From Angiostrongylus vasorum (taxonomy: Eukaryota > Nematoda > Chromadorea > Rhabditida > Metastrongylidae), in contig JADANN010000410.1 in the NCBI GenBank assembly GCA_018806985.1, positions 1 to 64,000 on the forward strand: a DNA stretch of 64,000 bases. Reading direction: 5' to 3'. A program made the position numbers and the translations under genes. Shown here piece after piece: positions 1-13,620 of this stretch. The notes under the pieces are model-generated. The model did not search any database. It had not been told where the DNA came from and worked only from the letters and a program-made list of their open reading frames with translations. Numbering within the stretch: the stretch's first letter is position 1; each line of letters begins with the position of its first letter.

Positions 1-3000
1 AGTGTCGGTAGAGATAATGGTAGTGTGTTTGGATGCACTAAGGTCTAATTCCAACTGATTCTCATACATAAAGATCAGATATATCGCCTCATGCACCAAT
101 TAGACCTCAATGGAACCGATAACTGTTTTTCAGTCTCTAGTAGTCTCGTTAAGTTCCACTGTAATATCGCGATACTCAGTGTCGGTAGAGATGATGGTAG
201 TGTGTTTGGATGCACTAAGGGTCTAATTCCAACTGATTCTCATACGTAAAGATCAGATATATCGCCTCATGCACCAATTAGACCTCAATGGAACCGATAA
301 CTGTTTTCAGTCTCTAGTAGTCTCGTTAAGTCCCACTGTAATATCGCGACATTAAGTGTCGGTAGAGATAATGGTAGTGTGTTTGGATGCACTAAGGTCT
401 AGTTCTCACGGATTCTGATACGTAAAGATTAGATATATCGCCTCATGCACCAATTAGACCTCAATGGAACCGATAACTGTTTTTAGTCTCTAGTAGTCTC
501 GTTAAGTTCTACTGTAATATCGCGATACTCAGTGTCAGCAGAGATAATGGTAGTGCGTTTGGGTGCACTAAGGGCTAATTCAACTGATTCTCATACGTAA
601 AGATTAGATATATCGCCTAATGCCCCAATTAGACCTCAATGGAACCGATAACTGTTTTCAGTCGCTAGTAGTCTCGTTAAGTCCCACTGTAATATCGCGA
701 CATTAAGTGTCGGTAGAGATAATGGTAGTGTGTTTGGATGCACTAAGGTCTAATTCCAACTGATTCTCATACATAAAGATCAGATATATCGCCTCATGCA
801 CCAATTAGACCTCAATGGAACCGATAACTGTTTTTCAGTCTCTACTAGTCTCGTTAAGTTCCACTGTAATAACGCGATACTCAGTGTCAGTAGAGATGAT
901 GGTAGTGTGTTTGGATGCACTAAGGTCTAATTCCAACTGATTCTCATACGTAAAGATTAGATATATCGCCTCATGCACCAATTAGACCTTAATGGAACCG
1001 ATAACTGTTTTCAGTCTCTAGTAGTCTCGTTAAGTTCCCACTGTAATATCGCGACATTAAGTGTCGGTAGAGATGATGGTAGTGTGTTTGGATGCACTAA
1101 GGTCTAATTCCAACTGATTCTCATACATAAAGATCAGATATATCGCCTCATGCACCAATTAGACCTCAATGGAACCGATAACTGTTTTCAGTCTCTAGTA
1201 GTCTCGTTAAGTCCCACTGTAATATCGCGACATTAAGTGTCGGTAGAGATAATGGTAGTGTGTTTGGATGCACTAAGGTCTAATTCCAACTGATTCTCAT
1301 ACATAAAGATCAGATATATCGCCTCATGCACCAATTAGACCTCAATGGAACCGATAACTGTTTTCAGTCTCTAGTAGTCTCGTTAAGTTCCACTGTAATA
1401 TCGCGATACTCAGTGTCGGTAGAGATGATGGTAGTGTGTTTGGATGCACTAAGGTCTAATTCCAACTGATTCTCATACATAAAGATCAGATATATCGCCT
1501 CATGCACCAATTAGACCTCAATGGAACCGATAACTGTTTTCAGTCTCTACTAGTCTCGTTAAGTTCAACTGTAATAACGCGATACTCAGTGTCAGTAGAG
1601 ATGATGGTAGTGTGTTTGGATGCACTAAGGTCTAATTCCAACTGATTCTCATACGTAAAGATCAGATATATCGCCTCATGCACCAATTAGACCTCAATGG
1701 AACCGATAACTGTTTTTCAGTCTCTACTAGTCTCGTTAAGTTCAACTGTAATAACGCGATACTCAGTGTCAGTAGAGATGATGGTAGTGTGTTTGGATGC
1801 ACTAAGGTCTAATTCCAACTGATTCTCATACATAAAGATCAGATATATCGCCTCATGCACCAATTAGACCTCAATGGAACCGAGAACTGTTTTCACTCTC
1901 TACTAGTCTCGTTAAGTTCCAGCTGTAATAACGCGATACTCAGTGGCAGTAGAGATAATGGTAGTGCTTTGGGTGCACTAAGGGCTAATTCCAACTGATT
2001 CTCATACGTAAAGATTAGATATATCGCCTTATGCACCAATTAGACCTTAATGGAACCGATAAGTGTTTTTAGTCTTTAGTAGTCTCGTCGTTATGTTCCA
2101 CTGTAATATACGCGATACTCAGTGTCGGTAGCGATGATGGTAGTGCGTTTGGACGCACTAAGGTCTAATTCCAACTGATTCTCATACGTAAAGATTAGAT
2201 ATATACGCCCAATGCACAATTAGACCCTCAATGGAACCGATAACTGTTTTCGGCCTCTAGTAGTCTCGTTAAGTCCCACTGTAATATCGCGACATTAAGT
2301 GTCGGTAGAGATAATGGTATGTTTTCATTCTCTACTATTCTCGTTAAGTTCTACTGTAACAACGCGATACTCAGTGTCAGTAGAGATGATGGTAGTGTGT
2401 TTGGATGCACTAAGGCCTAATTCTCAACTGATTCTGATACGTAAAGATTAGATATATCGCCTCATGCACCAATTAGAACCTCAATGGAACCGATAACTGT
2501 TTTCAGTCTCTAGTAGTCTCGTTAAGTTCCACTGTAATATCGCGATACTCAGTGTCGGTAGAGATAATGGTAGTGTGTTTGGATGCACTAAGGTCTAATT
2601 CCAACTGATTCTCATACATAAAGATCAGATATATCGCCTCATGCACCAATTAGACCTCAATGGAACCGATAACTGTTTTCGGTCTCTAGTAGTCTCGTTA
2701 AGTCCCACTGTAATATCGCGACATTAAGTGTCGGTAGAGATAATGGTAGTGTGTTTGGATGCACTAAGGTCTAGTTCTCACGGATTCTGATACGTAAAGA
2801 TTAGATATATCGCCTCATGCACCAATTAGACCTCAATGGAACCGATAACTGTTTTTCAGTCTCTAGTAGTCTCGTTAAGTTCTACTGTAATATCGCGATA
2901 CTCAGTGTCGGCAGAGATAATGGTAGTGCGTTGGGTGCACTAAGGGCTAATTCCAACTGATTCTCATACGTAAAGATTAGATATATCGCCTAATGCCCCA

Positions 3001-5289
3001 ATTAGACCTCAATGGAACCGATAACTGTTTTCAGTCTCTAGTAGTCTCGTTAAGTCCCACTGTAATATCGCGACATTAAGTGTCGGTAGAGATAATGGTA
3101 GTGTGTTTGGATGCACTAAGGTCTAGTTCTCACGGATTCTGATACGTAAAGATTAGATATATCGCCTCATGCACCAATTAGACCTCAATGGAACCGATAA
3201 CTGTTTTTCAGTCTCTACTATTCTCGTTAAGTTCTACTGTAACAACGCGATACTCAGTGTCAGTAGAGATGATGGTAGTGTGTTTGGATGCACTAAGGTC
3301 TAATTCCAACTGATTCTCATACGTAAAGATTAGATATATCGCCTCATGCACCAATTAGACCTTAATGGAACCGATAACTGTTTTCAGTCGCTAGTAGTCT
3401 CGTTAAGTCCCACTGTAATATCGCGACATTAAGTGTCGGTAGAGATGATGGTAGTGTGTTTGGATGCACTAAGGTCTAATTCCAACTGATTCTCATACAT
3501 AAAGATCAGATATATCGCCTCATGCACCAATTAGACCTCAATGGAACCGATAACTGTTTTCGGTCTCTAGTAGTCTCGTTAAGTCCCACTGTAATATCGC
3601 GACATTAAGTGTCGGTAGAGATAATGGTAGTGTGTTTGGATGCACTAAGGTCTAATTCCAACTGATTCTCATACGTAAAGATTAGATATATCGCCTCATG
3701 CACCAATTAGACCTCAATGGAACCGATAACTGTTTTTCAGTCTCTAGTAGTCTCGTTAAGTTCCACTGTAATATCGCGATACTCAGTGTCGGTAGAGATA
3801 ATGGTAGTGTGTTTGGGATGCACTAAGGTCTAATTCCAACTGATTCTCATACGTAAAGATCAGATATATCGCCTCATGCACCCAATTAGACCTCAATGGA
3901 ACCGATAACTGTTTTTCAGTCTCTACTAGTCTCGTTAAGTTCAACTGTAATAACGCGATACTCAGTGTCAGTAGAGATGATGGTAGTGTGTTTGGATGCA
4001 CTAAGGTCTAATTCCAACTGATTCTCATACATAAAGATCAGATATATCGCCTCATGCACCAATTAGACCTCAATGGAACCGATAACTGTTTTCAGTCTCT
4101 ACTAGTCTCGTTAAGTTCAACTGTAATAACGCGATACTCAGTGTCAGTAGAGATGATGGTAGTGTGTTTGGATGCACTAAGGTCTAATTCCAACTGATTC
4201 TCATACGTAAAGATTAGATATATCGCCTCATGCACCAATTAGACCTCAATGGAACCGATAACTGTTTTTTAGTCTCTAGTAGTCTCGTTAAGTTCCACTG
4301 TAATATCGCGACACTCAGTGTCGGTAGAGATGATGGTAGTGTGTTTGGATGCACTAAGGTCTAATTCCAACTGATTCTCATACGTAAAGATCAGATATAT
4401 CGCCTCAATGCACCAATTAGACCTCAATGGAACCGATAACTGTTTTCGGCCTCTAGTAGTCTCGTTAAGTCCCCACTTTTCTGTAATATCGCGACATTAA
4501 GTGTCGGTAGAGATAATGGTATGTTTTCATTCTCTACTATTCTCATTAAGTTCTACTGTAACAACGCGATACTCAGTGTCAGTAGAGATGACGGTAGTGT
4601 GTTTGGATGCACTAAGGCCTAATTCCAACTGATTCTCATACGTAAAGATTAGATATATCGCCTCATGCACCAATTAGACCTCAATGGAACCGATAACTGT
4701 TTTCAGTCTCTAGTAGTCTCGTTAAGTTCCACTGTAATATCGCGATACTCAGTGTCGGTAGAGATGATGGTAGTGTGTTTGGGATGCACTAAGGTCTAAT
4801 TCCAACTGATTCTCATACGTAAAGATTAGATATATCGCCTAATGCACCCAATTAGACCTCAATGGAACCGATAACTGTTTTCAGTCGCTAGTAGTCTCGT
4901 TAAGTCCCACTGTAATATCGCGACATTAAGTGTCGGTAGAGATAATGGTAGTGTGTTTGGATGCACTAAGGTCTAGTTCCAACTGATTCTCATACGTAAA
5001 GATTAGATATATCGCCTCATGCACCAATTAGACCTCAATGGAACCGATAACTGTTTTTCAGTCTCTACTAGTCTCGTTAAGTTCTACTGTAATAACGCGA
5101 TACTCAGTGTCAGTAGAGATGATGGTAGTGTGTTTGGATGCACTAAGGTCTAATTCCAACTGATTCTCATACGTAAAGATTAGATATATCGCCTCATGCA
5201 CCAATTAGACCTTAATGGAACCGATAACTGTTTTCAGTCTCTAGTAGTCTCGTTAAGTCCCACTGTAATATCGCGACATTAAGTGTCGG

Positions 5290-7045
5290 TAGAGATAATG
5301 GTAGTGTGTTTGGATGCACTAAGGTCTAATTCCAACTGATTCTCATACATAAAGATCAGATATATCGCCTCATGCACCAATTAGACCTCAATGGAACCGA
5401 TAACTGTTTTCGGTCTCTAGTAGTCTCGTTAAGTCCCACTGTAATATCGCGACATTAAGTGTCGGTAGAGATAATGGTAGTGTGTTTGGATGCACTAAGG
5501 TCTAATTCTCAACTGATTCTCATACGTAAAGATTAGATATATCGCCTCATGCACCAATTAGACCTCAATGGAACCGATAACTGTTTTTAGTCTCTAGTAG
5601 TCTCGTTAAGTTCTACTGTAATATCGCGATACTCAGTGTCGGCAGAGATAATGGTAGTGCGTTTGGGTGCACTAAGGGCTAATTCAACTGATTCTCATAC
5701 GTAAAGATTAGATATATCGCCTAATGCCCCAATTAGACCTCAATGGAACCGATAACTGTTTTCAGTCGCTAGTAGTCTCGTTAAGTCCCACTGTAATATC
5801 GCGACATTAAGTGTCGGTAGAGATAATGGTAGTGTGTTTGGATGCACTAAGGTCTAGTTCTCAACGGATTCTGATACGTAAAGATTAGATATATCGCCTC
5901 ATGTACCAATTAGACCTCAATGGAACCGATAACTGTTTTTAGTCTCTACTATTCTCGTTAAGTTCTACTGTAACAACGCGATACTCAGTGTCAGTAGAGA
6001 TGATGGTAGTGTGTTTGGATGCACTAAGGCCTAATTCCAACTGATTCTCATACGTAAAGATTAGATATATCGGCTTATGCACCAATTAGACCTTAATGGA
6101 ACCGATAACTGTTTTCAGTCGCTAGTAGTCTCGTTAAGTCCCACTGTAATATCGCGACATTAAGTGTCGGTAGAGATAATGGTAGTGTGTTTGGATGCAC
6201 TAAGGTCTAATTCCAACTGATTCTCATACATAAAGATCAGATATATCGCCTCATGCACCAATTAGACCTCAATGGAACCGATAACTGTTTTCGGTCTCTA
6301 GTAGTCTCGTTAAGTCCCACTGTAATATCGCGACATTAAGTGTCGGTAGAGATAATGGTAGTGTGTTTGGATGCACTAAGGTCTAGTTCTCACGGATTCT
6401 GATACGTAAAGATTAGATATATCGCCTCATGCACCAATTAGACCTCAATGGAACCGATAACTGTTTTTAGTCTCTAGTAGTCTCGTTAAGTTCTACTGTA
6501 ATATCGCGATACTCAGTGTCGGCAGAGATAATGGTAGTGCGTTGGGTGCACTAAGGGCTAATTCAACTGATTCTCATACGTAAAGATTAGATATATCGCC
6601 TAATGCCCCAATTAGACCTCAATGGAACCGATAACTGTTTTCAGTCGCTAGTAGTCTCGTTAAGTCCCACTGTAATATCGCGACATTAAGTGTCGGTAGA
6701 GATAATGGTAGTGTGTTTGGATGCACTAAGGTCTAGTTCTCACGGATTCTGATACGTAAAGATTAGATATATCGCCTCATGTACCAATTAGACCTCAATG
6801 GAACCGATAACTGTTTTTAGTCTCTACTATTCTCGTTAAGTTCTACTGTAACAACGCGATACTCAGTGTCAGTAGAGATGATGGTAGTGTGTTTGGATGC
6901 ACTAAGGCCTAATTCCAACTGATTCTCATACGTAAAGATTAGATATATCGGCTTATGCACCAATTAGACCTTAATGGAACCGATAACTGTTTTCAGTCGC
7001 TAGTAGTCTCGTTAAGTCCCACTGTAATATCGCGACATTAAGTGT
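5290..7045. repeat. Five-monomer (~879 bp) tandem duplication inside the satellite
   Basis: Two consecutive five-monomer blocks share private variants in the same order: GGGTGCACTAAGGGC at about 5,660 and 6,540, CTAATGCCCC, CAGTCGCTAGTAG, CTCATGTACC at about 5,900 and 6,780, and ATCGGCTTATGC at about 6,070 and 6,950. The offset is about 879 bp. This is a young higher-order duplication of five monomers. Boundaries are approximate because they lie within the monomer periodicity. Confidence 0.8.
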
Positions 7046-10000
7046 CGGTAGAGATAATGGTAGTGTGTTTGGATGCACTAAGGTCTAATTCCAACTGATT
7101 CTCATACGTAAAGATTAGATATATCGCCTCATGCACCCAATTAGACCTCAATGGAACCGATGAACTGTTTTTATTCTCTACTAGTCTCGTTAAGTTCTAC
7201 TGTAACAACGCGATACTCAGTGTCAGTAGAGATGATGGTAGTGTGTTTGGATGCACTAAGGTCTAACTCAACTGATTCTCATTCGTAAAGATTAGGTATA
7301 TCGCCCCAATGCACCAATTAGACCTCAATGGAACCGATAACTGTTTTTAGTCTCTACTAGTCTCGTTAAGTCCCACTGTAATATCGCGATATTAAGTGTC
7401 GTTGGAGTGTAATGGTGGTTTGTTCCGATCTACTATTTTTCCGATTCCCACTTATTCTGATACGTAGAGATCAGATATATCGCCTCATGCACCAATTAGA
7501 CCTTACTGGAACCGAGAACTGTTTTCACTCTCTACTAGTCTCGTTAAGTTCAACTGTAATAACGCGATACTCAGTGTCAATAGAGATGATGGTAGTGTGT
7601 TTGGATGCACTAAGGTCTAATTCCAACTGATTCTCATACGTAAAGATTAGATATATCGCCTCATGCACCAATTAGACCTTAATGGAACGGAGAACTGTTT
7701 TCAGTCTCTACTAGTCTTGTTAAGTTCCACAGTAATATCGCGATATTAAGTGTCGTTGGGTGTAATGGTGGTTTGTTCCGATCTACTATTTTCCGATTCC
7801 CGCTTATTCTGATACGTAGAGATCAGATATATCGCCTCATGCACCAATTAGACCTTACTGGAACCGAGAACTGTTTTCACTCTCTACTAGTCTCGTTAAG
7901 TTCAACTGTAATAACGCGATACTCAGTGTCAATAGAGATGATGGTAGTGTGTTTGGATGCACTAAGGTCTAATTCCAACTGATTCTCATACGTAAAGATT
8001 AGATATATCGCCTCATGCACCAATTAGACCTCAATGGAACCGAGAACTGTTTTCAGTCTCTACTAGTCTCGTTAAGTTCCCACTGTAATATCGCGACATT
8101 AAGTGTCGGTAGAGATAATGGTAGTGTGTTTGGATGCACTAAGGTCTAATTCCAACTGATTCTCATACATAAAGATCAGATATATCGCCTCATGCACCAA
8201 TTAGACCTTAATGGAACCGAGAACTGTTTTCAGTCTCTACTAGTCTCGTTAAGTTCAACTGTAATAACGCGATACTCAGTGTCAGTAGAGATGATGGTAG
8301 TGTGTTTGGATGCACTAAGGTCTAATTCCAACTGATTCTCATACATAAAGATCAGATATATCGCCTCATGCAATAATTAGACCTCAATGGAACCGATAAC
8401 TGTTTTCAGTCTCTACTAGTCTCGTTAAGTTCCACTGTAATAACGCGATACTCAGTGTCAGTAGAGATGATGGTAGTGTGTTTGGATGCACTAAGGTCTA
8501 ATTCCAACTGATTCTCATACATAAAGATCAGATATATCGCCTCATGCACCAATTAGACCTCAATGGAACCGATAACTGTTTTCAGTCTCTACTAGTCTCG
8601 TTAAGTTCAACTGTAATAACGCGATACTCAGTGTCAGTAGAGATGATGGTAGTGTGTTTGGATGCACTAAGGTCTAATTCCAACTGATTCTCATACGTAA
8701 AGATTAGATATATCGCCTCATGCACCAATTAGACCTCAATGGAACCGATAACTGTTTTCAGTCTCTACTAGTCTCGTTAAGTTCAACTGTAATAACGCGA
8801 TACTCAGTGTCAGTAGAGATGATGGTAGTGTGTTTGGATGCACTAAGGTCTAATTCCAACTGATTCTCATACATAAAGATCAGATATATCGCCTCATGCA
8901 CCAATTAGACCTCAATGGAACGGAGAACTGTTTTCACTCTCTACTAGTCTCGTTAAGTTCAACTGTAATAACGCGATACTCAGTGTCAGTAGAGATGATG
9001 GTAGTGTGTTTGGATGTACTAAGGTCTAATTCCAACTGATTCTCATACATAAAGATCAGATATATCGCCTCATGCAATAATTAGACCTCAATGGAACCGA
9101 TAACTGTTTTCAGTCTCTAGTAGTCTCGTTAAGTTCCACTGTAATAACGCGATACTCAGTGTCAGTAGAGATGATGGTAGTGTGTTTGGATGCACTAAGG
9201 TCTAATTCCAACTGATTCTCATACATAAAGATCAGATGTATCGCCTCATGCACCAATTAGACCTAAATGGAACCGAGAACTGTTTTCATTCTCTACTATT
9301 CTCTTTAAGTTCTACTGTAACAACGCGATACTCAGTGTCAGTAGAGATGATGGTAGTGTGTTTGGATGCACTAAGGCCTAATTCCAACTGATTCTCATAC
9401 GTAAAGATTAGATATATCGGCCTATGCACCAATTAGAAATCAATGGAACCGATAACTGTTTTCAGTCTCTAGTAGTCTCGTTAAGTTCCACTGTAATATT
9501 GCGATACTCAGTGTCGGTAGAGATAATGGTAGTATGTTTCGATGCATTAATGTCTAGTTCTCACGGATTCTGATACGTAAAGATTAGATATATCGCCTCA
9601 TGCACCAATTAGACCTCAATGGAACCGATAACTGTTTTCAGTCGCTAGTAGTCTCGTTAAGTCGCACTGTAATATCGCGACATTAAGTGTCGGTAGAGAT
9701 AATGGTAGTGTGTTTGGATGCACTAAGGTCTAATTCCAACTGATTCTCATACATAAAGATCAGATATATCGCCTCATGCACCAATTAGACCTCAATGGAA
9801 CCGATAACTGTTTTCGGTCTCTAGTAGTCTCGTTAAGTCCCACTGTAATATCGCGACATTAAGTGTCGGTAGAGATAATGGTAGTGTGTTTGGATGCACT
9901 AAGGTCTAGTTCTCACGGATTCTGATACGTAAAGATTAGATATATCGCCTCATGCACCAATTAGACCTCAATGGAACCGATAACTGTTTTTAGTCTCTAG

Positions 10001-12329
10001 TAGTCTCGTTAAGTTCTACTGTAATATCGCGATACTCAGTGTCGGCAGAGATAATGGTAGTGCGTTGGGTGCACTAAGGGCTAATTCAACTGATTCTCAT
10101 ACGTAAAATTAGATATATCGCCTAATGCCCCAATTAGACCTTAATGGAACCGAGAACTGTTTTTCATTCTCTACTATTCTCGTTAAGTTCTACTGTAACA
10201 ACGCGATACTCAGTGTCAGTAGAGATGATGGTAGTGTGTTTGGATGCACTAAGGTCTAACTCCAACTGATTCTCATACGTAAAGATTAGGTATATCGCCC
10301 CAATGCACCAATTAGACCTCAATGGAACCGATAACTGTTTTCTAGTCTCTACTAGTCTCGTTAAGTCCCACTGTAATATCGCGATATTAAGTGTCGTTGG
10401 AGTGTAATGGTGGTTTGTTCCGATCTACTATTTTCCGATTCCCACTTATTCTCGATACGTAGAGATCAGATATATCGCCTCATGCACCAATTAGACCTTA
10501 CTGGAACCGAGAACTGTTTTCACTCTCTACTAGTCTCGTTAAGTTCAACTGTAATAACGCGATACTCAGTGTCAGTAGAGATGATGGTAGTGTGTTTGGA
10601 TGCACTAAGGTCTAATTCCAACTGATTCTCATACGTAAAGATTAGATATATCGCCTCATGCACCAATTAGACCTCAATGGAACCGATAACTGTTTTCAGT
10701 CTCTACTAGTCTCGTTAAGTTCCCACTGTAATAACGCGATACTCAGTGTCAGTAGAGATGATGGTAGTGTGTTTGGATGCACTAAGGTCTAATTCCAACT
10801 GATTCTCATACGTAAAGATTAGATATATCGCCTCATGCACCAATTAGACCTCAATGGAACCGATAACTGTTTTCAGTCTCTACTAGTCTCGTTAAGTTCA
10901 ACTGTAATAACGCGATACTCAGTGTCAGTAGAGATGATGGTAGTGTGTTTGGATGCACTAAGGTCTAATTCCAACTGATTCTCATACATAAAGATCAGAT
11001 ATATCGCCTCATGCACCAATTAGACCTCAATGGAACCGATAACTGTTTTCAGTCTCTACTAGTCTCGTTAAGTTCAACTGTAATAACGCGATACTCAGTG
11101 TCAGTAGAGATGATGGTAGTGTGTTTGGATGCACTAAGGTCTAATTCCAACTGATTCTCATACGTAAAGATTAGATATATCGCCTCATGCACCAATTAGA
11201 CCTCAATGGAACCGATAACTGTTTTTCAGTCTCTAGTAGTCTCGTTAAGTTCCACTGTAATATCGCGATACTCAGTGTCGGTAGAGATGATGGTAGTGTG
11301 TTTGGATGCACTAAGGTCTAATTCCAACTGATTCTCATACGTAAAGATTAGATATATCGCCTCATGCACCAATTAGACCTCAATGGAACCGATAACTGTT
11401 TTCAGTCTCTAGTAGTCTCGTTAAGTCCCACTGTAATATCGCGACATTAAGTGTCGGTAGAGATAATGGTAGTGTGTTTGGATGCACTAAGGTCTAATTC
11501 CAACTGATTCTCATACATAAAGATCAGATATATCGCCTCATGCACCAATTAGACCTCAATGGAACCGATAACTGTTTTCAGTCTCTACTAGTCTCGTTAA
11601 GTTCAACTGTAATAACGCGATACTCAGTGTCAGTAGAGATGATGGTAGTGTGTTTGGATGCACTAAGGTCTAATTCCAACTGATTCTCATACGTAAAGAT
11701 TAGATATATCGCCTCATGCACCAATTAGACCTCAATGGAACCGATAACTGTTTTCAGTCTCTAGTAGTCTCGTTAAGTCCCACTGTAATATCGCGACATT
11801 AAGTGTCGGTAGAGATAATGGTAGTGTGTTTGGATGCACTAAGGTCTAATTCCAACTGATTCTCATACATAAAGATCAGATATATCGCCTCATGCACCAA
11901 TTAGACCTCAATGGAACCGATAACTGTTTTCGGTCTCTAGTAGTCTCGTTAAGTCCCACTGTAATATCGCGACATTAAGTGTCGGTAGAGATAATGGTAG
12001 TGTGTTTGGATGCACTAAAGGTCTAATTCCAACTGATTCTCATACGTAAAGATTAGATATATCGCCTCATGCACCAATTAGACCTCAATGGAACCGATAA
12101 CTGTTTTTAGTCTCTACTAGTCTCGTTAAGTTCTACTGTAATAACGCGATACTCAGTGTCAGTAGAGATGATGGTAGTGTGTTTGGATGCACTAAGGTCT
12201 AATTCCAACTGATTCTCATACGTAAAGATTAGATATATCGCCCTCAATGCACCAATTAGACCTCAATGGAACCGATAACTGTTTTTCAGTCTCTACTAGT
12301 CTCGTTAAGTCCCACTGTAATATCGCGAT

Positions 12330-13620
12330 ATTAAGTGTCGTTGGGGTGTAATGGTGGTTTGTTCCGATCTACTATTTTCCGATTCCCACTTATTCTGATA
12401 CGTAGAGATCAGATATATCGCCTCATGCACCAATTAGACCTTACTGGAACCGAGAACTGTTTTCACTCTCTACTAGTCTCGTTAAGTTCAACTGTAATAA
12501 CGCGATACTCAGTGTCAATAGAGATGATGGTAGTGTGTTTGGATGCACTAAGGTCTAATTCCAACTGATTCTCATACGTAAAGATTAGATATATCGCCTC
12601 ATGCACCAATTAGACCTTAATGGAACGGAGAACTGTTTTCAGTCTCTACTAGTCTTGTTAAGTTCCACAGTAATATCGCGATATTAAGTGTCGTTGGGTG
12701 TAATGGTGGTTTGTTCCGATCTACTATTTTCCGATTCCCGCTTATTCTGATACGTAGAGATCAGATATATCGCCTCATGCACCAATTAGACCTTACTGGA
12801 ACCGAGAACTGTGTTCACTCTCTACTAGTCTCGTTAAGTTCAACTGTAATAACGCGATACTCAGTGTCAATAGAGATGATGGTAGTGTGTTTGGATGCAC
12901 TAAGGTCTAATTCCAACTGATTCTCATACGTAAAGATTAGATATATCGCCTCATGCACCAATTAGACCTTAATGGAACGGAGAACTGTTTTCAGTCTCTA
13001 CTAGTCTTGTTAAGTTCCACAGTAATATCGCGATATTAAGTGTCGTTGGGTGTAATGGTGGTTTGTTCCGATCTACTATTTTCCGATTCCCACTTATTCT
13101 GATACGTAGAGATCAGATATATCGCCTCATGCACCAATTAGACCTTACTGGAACCGAGAACTGTTTTCACTCTCTACTAGTCTCGTTAAGTTCAACTGTA
13201 ATAACGCGATACTCAGTGTCAATAGAGATGATGGTAGTGTGTTTGGATGCACTAAGGTCTAATTCCAACTGATTCTCATACGTAAAGATTAGATATATCG
13301 CCTCATGCACCAATTAGACCTTAATGGAACGGAGAACTGTTTTCAGTCTCTACTAGTGTTGTTAAGTTCCACAGTAATATCGCGATATTAAGTGTCGTTG
13401 GGTGTAATGGTGGTTTGTTTCCGATCTACTATTTTCCGATTCCCGCTTATTCTGATACGTAGAGATCAGATATATCGCCTCATGCACCAATTAGACCTTA
13501 CTGGAACCGAGAACTGTGTTTCACTCTCTACTAGTCTCGTTAAGTTCAACTGTAATAACGCGATACTCAGTGTCAGTAGAGATGATGGTAGTGTGTTTGG
13601 ATGCACTAAGGTCTAATTCC
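12330..13620. repeat. 352-bp dimeric higher-order repeat (four copies)
   Basis: A divergent monomer carrying GTTTGTTCCGATCTAC and CCGATTCCCACTTATTCTG alternates with a standard monomer. It recurs at about 12,350, 12,705, 13,055 and 13,410, a step of about 352 bp (two monomers). The same divergent monomer occurs as a pair at about 7,410 and 7,760 and alone at about 10,405, so the dimer has spread as a unit. The copies are almost identical over both halves. Confidence 0.85.

Noticed and set aside
7412..13616. Recurrent 69-77-codon ORFs in the satellite, similar to each other, as a small-protein family.
   Set aside because: They repeat with the 352-bp satellite unit, have no start or splice context, and their length is set by the monomer. 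They are by-products of the repeat.
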